A program made the position numbers and the translations under genes. Positions 61,568-64,000 of a DNA stretch of 64,000 bases are shown piece by piece; position 1 is the first letter of the stretch, and every line of letters starts with the position of its first letter. This DNA is from Olivibacter domesticus (GTDB taxonomy: Bacteria > Bacteroidota > Bacteroidia > Sphingobacteriales > Sphingobacteriaceae). The stretch spans positions 225,100 to 289,099 of the forward strand of contig NZ_FOAF01000005.1 of the NCBI RefSeq assembly GCF_900109575.1, in the 5' to 3' direction. Below the pieces are notes generated by a model, which was given only the letters and a program-made list of their open reading frames with translations, did not search any database and was not told the DNA's origin.

Positions 61568-64000
61568 TTATTGCCGTTTTAATAATACCCAACCTTTTTG
61601 TGTTTCAACTTTATCGTCTTTTATCAACTTGATAAGGTAATAGTACGTACCTTCATTCAGGTTCTGACCATCCCAATTATTATTATAATTTGGATTGTTG
61701 AAAATTTCACTTCCCCAACGGTTGAATACGTACAATTCTACACGATCGTATGCTTCTATGCCTACTATCTCGAATAGATCATTCCTACCATCACCATTTG
61801 GCGTAAACACATTCGGCACGAACAATGGATTTGGTATTACGCTCACTGTTACACCGGCTACATTGCTTACATTTCCTTTTTCGTCCTTCGCGGTGTAAGT
61901 AAACCTGTCGGTACCAACATATCCCTTATTTGAGGTGTAGGTTACTGTACCGTCTGGATTTACAGCTACCGTACCGTTCTGCGGTGCATTTACAATCGCA
62001 ACGGAAGCTATGTCAATTGGCCATGCAGTGGCTTTATCATTCGTCAACACTTCGATCGTGACTGGTTTGCCTGACATTGTTTCTGCTTCGTCATCTAATG
62101 CTTCTGGCAACTGGTACTCAACTGGTATCTCAGGTGTCGTATCCTCATCATCTGGATTTTCTGTAGTTGGTTTATCAGGACCCCATACTCGAATACCATT
62201 GGAAATCGTTGCTGGTGCTTCCGCACTTACCATACCGGTAATCTTCATCACAATTGTTCCTCCTTTAGGCACCCTTGTATTGGCAGTAATTGTTGCGGCG
62301 TTTCCACTTCCAACTGCTGCCCCGTTACCCGATGTTACTTCGTAATTCGTAATGGTCAGTCCCTCACTTGGCAATTCTGCGACATTGATTACTTTTCCAT
62401 TGAGGATATCAGACGGACCATTATTGGTTATCGTCACTGTAAAGCTTGTTGCTTGACCAGCTTGAACCCTTTCTTGGTCAGCTACCTTCGTGATACTTAA
62501 ATTCGCTACATGATCTACTGGTATTTCAGGGGTATCGTCTTCATCATCTGGATCTTCTGTCGTTGGCTTATCAGGGCCCCAAACACTTATTCCATTGGTG
62601 ATCGTCGCTGGAGCATCACTTGCCACGGTTGCAGTAACCTTCACTACAATTGTTCCGTTTGCTGGTATGACTGCACTAGTAGTTACCGTTGCAGCATTGG
62701 CTGTTCCACTAGCTGTACCATTACCTGATGTTACTTCGTATCCTGTGATCGTTACTCCTGCACCTGGACGCTCAGTTAAACTGATTACTTTACCGCTCAC
62801 AATCTCTGCCGGACCGTTATTCGTAATGGTAAGTGTGAAGCTAGTACTTGTACCTGCTACTACACGAGCCTGATCAGCAACCTTGGTAATACTCAGCACA
62901 GCATCCCTGTCAACCGGTATTTCAGGCGTATCATCTTCGTCATCAGGATCTTCTGTCGTCGGTTTATCAGGACCCCAAACACTTATTCCATTGGTGATCG
63001 TCGCTGGAGCAGTGATCGCTACATCAGCTGTAACCTTCACGATGATCGTACCATTTACCGGTATTTCAGCGCTTGTAGTTACCGTAGCTGTATTGCTACT
63101 TCCGTTTGCCGTGCCGTTACCTGATGTTACTTCATATCCTGTAATGGTTACTCCCTCACCTGGACGCTCTGTTAAATTAATCACCTTACCACTTGGTATG
63201 GCTGTTGGGCCATCATTGGTGATCGTTAGCGTAAAGCTTGTACTTTCTCCAGCTTTAACTCTATCCTGATCAGCTACTTTTGTAATACTTAAGTTATATG
63301 GTCTCACAAAGGTTACTGTTGCTGGACTGCCGCTGATAGCCGTGCCATCTACCGTTGCGTTAACCGTTACCTGACCTGCTAGCGTACTGGTCACTTTTAC
63401 CACCGCCTTGCCATTCGCATCTGTAGTTGCATTAACGGTCGTGCTGGTGCTGTCAACATTTACGATCGTGAATACTACATCTTGATTCGCTATCGGATTA
63501 TTATTAGTATCTACTATAGTCGCAGTAAGCTCATTATAATCAATTCCGTCTGCTATAGCACCATCCTTGGTTACTTTCAGTTTACTCTTATCAGCATCAT
63601 TTGGACTTGTCACAAAGGTTACTGTTGCTGGACTACCGCTGATAGCCGTACCACTTACTGTTGCGTTAACTATTGCTTCTCCAACCTTCTTACTGGTCAA
63701 TGTTACAATCGCCTTGCCTAAGGAGTCAGTAGTTACCGTTACCGTAGAATCAGAAGCATCTACATTCTCAATATCAAACACCACCTCCTGGTTCGCTATC
63801 GGGTTGTCATTGGCATCTACTATCGTTGCTGTTAATTCGTTGTAATCAACTCCGTCTGCTTTTGCACCATCTTTAGTTACTACTAGATTGCTCTTGTCGT
63901 AATCAACCGGACCGGCAACGAAGGTCACAACAGCTGGACTGCCCACGGTGATTGCCGTGCCGTCTACCGTAGCTGTTACACTTGCCGTACCTGCTTTCGT
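61568..64000 (-). CDS. Giant repeat adhesin with T9SS type B sorting domain (5' end outside window)
   Basis: 811 residues of the C-terminal part are visible; the frame continues past 64000. From the N-side: two invasin-like Ig (Big_1) repeats of about 100 residues (VTKDGAKADGVDYNELTATI, repeated as VTKDGAIADGIDYNELTATI), three DUF11-type repeats of about 130 residues (LSITKVADQDRVKAGESTSF, ending WGPDKPTTEDPDDED), a cadherin-like domain (PEALDDEAETMSGKPVTIEV), and a gliding-motility-associated C-terminal domain (FVPNVFTPNGDGRNDLFEIV .. GTYYYLIKL). That end is the type IX secretion type B signal. The protein is secreted and placed on the cell surface as an adhesin; its ligand is unknown. Confidence 0.93.
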   Translation of the reverse strand, partial: TKAGTASVTATVDGTAITVGSPAVVTFVAGPVDYDKSNLVVTKDGAKADGVDYNELTATIVDANDNPIANQEVVFDIENVDASDSTVTVTTDSLGKAIVTLTSKKVGEAIVNATVSGTAISGSPATVTFVTSPNDADKSKLKVTKDGAIADGIDYNELTATIVDTNNNPIANQDVVFTIVNVDSTSTTVNATTDANGKAVVKVTSTLAGQVTVNATVDGTAISGSPATVTFVRPYNLSITKVADQDRVKAGESTSFTLTITNDGPTAIPSGKVINLTERPGEGVTITGYEVTSGNGTANGSSNTATVTTSAEIPVNGTIIVKVTADVAITAPATITNGISVWGPDKPTTEDPDDEDDTPEIPVDRDAVLSITKVADQARVVAGTSTSFTLTITNNGPAEIVSGKVISLTERPGAGVTITGYEVTSGNGTASGTANAATVTTSAVIPANGTIVVKVTATVASDAPATITNGISVWGPDKPTTEDPDDEDDTPEIPVDHVANLSITKVADQERVQAGQATSFTVTITNNGPSDILNGKVINVAELPSEGLTITNYEVTSGNGAAVGSGNAATITANTRVPKGGTIVMKITGMVSAEAPATISNGIRVWGPDKPTTENPDDEDTTPEIPVEYQLPEALDDEAETMSGKPVTIEVLTNDKATAWPIDIASVAIVNAPQNGTVAVNPDGTVTYTSNKGYVGTDRFTYTAKDEKGNVSNVAGVTVSVIPNPLFVPNVFTPNGDGRNDLFEIVGIEAYDRVELYVFNRWGSEIFNNPNYNNNWDGQNLNEGTYYYLIKLIKDDKVETQKGWVLLKRQ

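Noticed and set aside
1..64000. CRISPR arrays, tRNA, rRNA, phage or transposase genes
   Set aside because: I looked for repeat-spacer periodicity, rRNA-like conserved blocks and transposase motifs on both strands and found none.

Overview
The window looks like a chromosome segment of a Bacteroidota bacterium, most likely of the Sphingobacteriaceae (Pedobacter, Sphingobacterium or Olivibacter relatives). The reasons are an STN-type SusC/SusD pair with its own FecR anti-sigma factor and ECF sigma factor, type IX secretion proteins (PorP/SprF, a PorE-like OmpA protein and a type B sorting domain), LytTR two-component proteins, DUF5916 and FtsX/MacB permeases, and promoters of the TTG-N17-20-TAnnTTTG kind. 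I see no rRNA, tRNA, CRISPR array, intact transposase or phage gene. The genus is an inference; the phylum is firm.

Layout. 1-6640 (minus strand): sigma factor, FecR, SusC and SusD (truncated by the window edge), a glycan or other substrate uptake locus. 6938-9000: nicotinamidase, a C-terminal aminotransferase remnant and a membrane-bound AraC regulator. 9112-14610 (minus): three paralogous von Willebrand A proteins without signal peptides. One carries a LecA (PA-IL)-like domain followed by an H-type lectin domain; the other two carry a Cys-containing helical segment, a Pro/Lys repeat linker and a probable beta-propeller. Upstream lies a consensus promoter preceded by four helically phased TGTGTAA boxes. 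This cluster is the best candidate for an undescribed system. 15171-18181: NmrA reductase/HxlR and MarR/SnoaL-like divergent pairs with clear palindromic operators. 18344-21276: an orphan TPR histidine kinase flanked by a 75-bp direct repeat, plus gene remnants.

21277-26208: diheme cytochrome c, a membrane LytTR sensor, a heme-binding/cytochrome P460 protein, a P460-like lipoprotein without a heme motif, and beta-carbonic anhydrase. 26392-33365: a large TPR protein, a LytTR response regulator and its LytS-type kinase, an SDR and an SGNH hydrolase. 33644-40540: DUF5916 outer-membrane protein, then an export operon (ABC membrane domain without ATPase, HlyD, TolC) on the minus strand. 40809-47509: an HxlR pseudogene, AsmA, a new 52-aa ORF with terminator behind oleate hydratase, and a methyltransferase-lipoprotein operon.

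47834-54298: small proteins, a frameshifted lipoprotein gene, an FtsX/MacB permease, a PhcB-like methyltransferase and a DrrAB-like ABC exporter. 54398-58333: acyltransferase 3, chromate transporter and an orphan NarL-type regulator. 58430-64000 (minus): a T9SS surface module consisting of a huge repeat adhesin (5' end outside the window), PorP/SprF and a PorE-like TPR-PD40-OmpA protein, with a hairpin terminator after the adhesin and another after the last gene.
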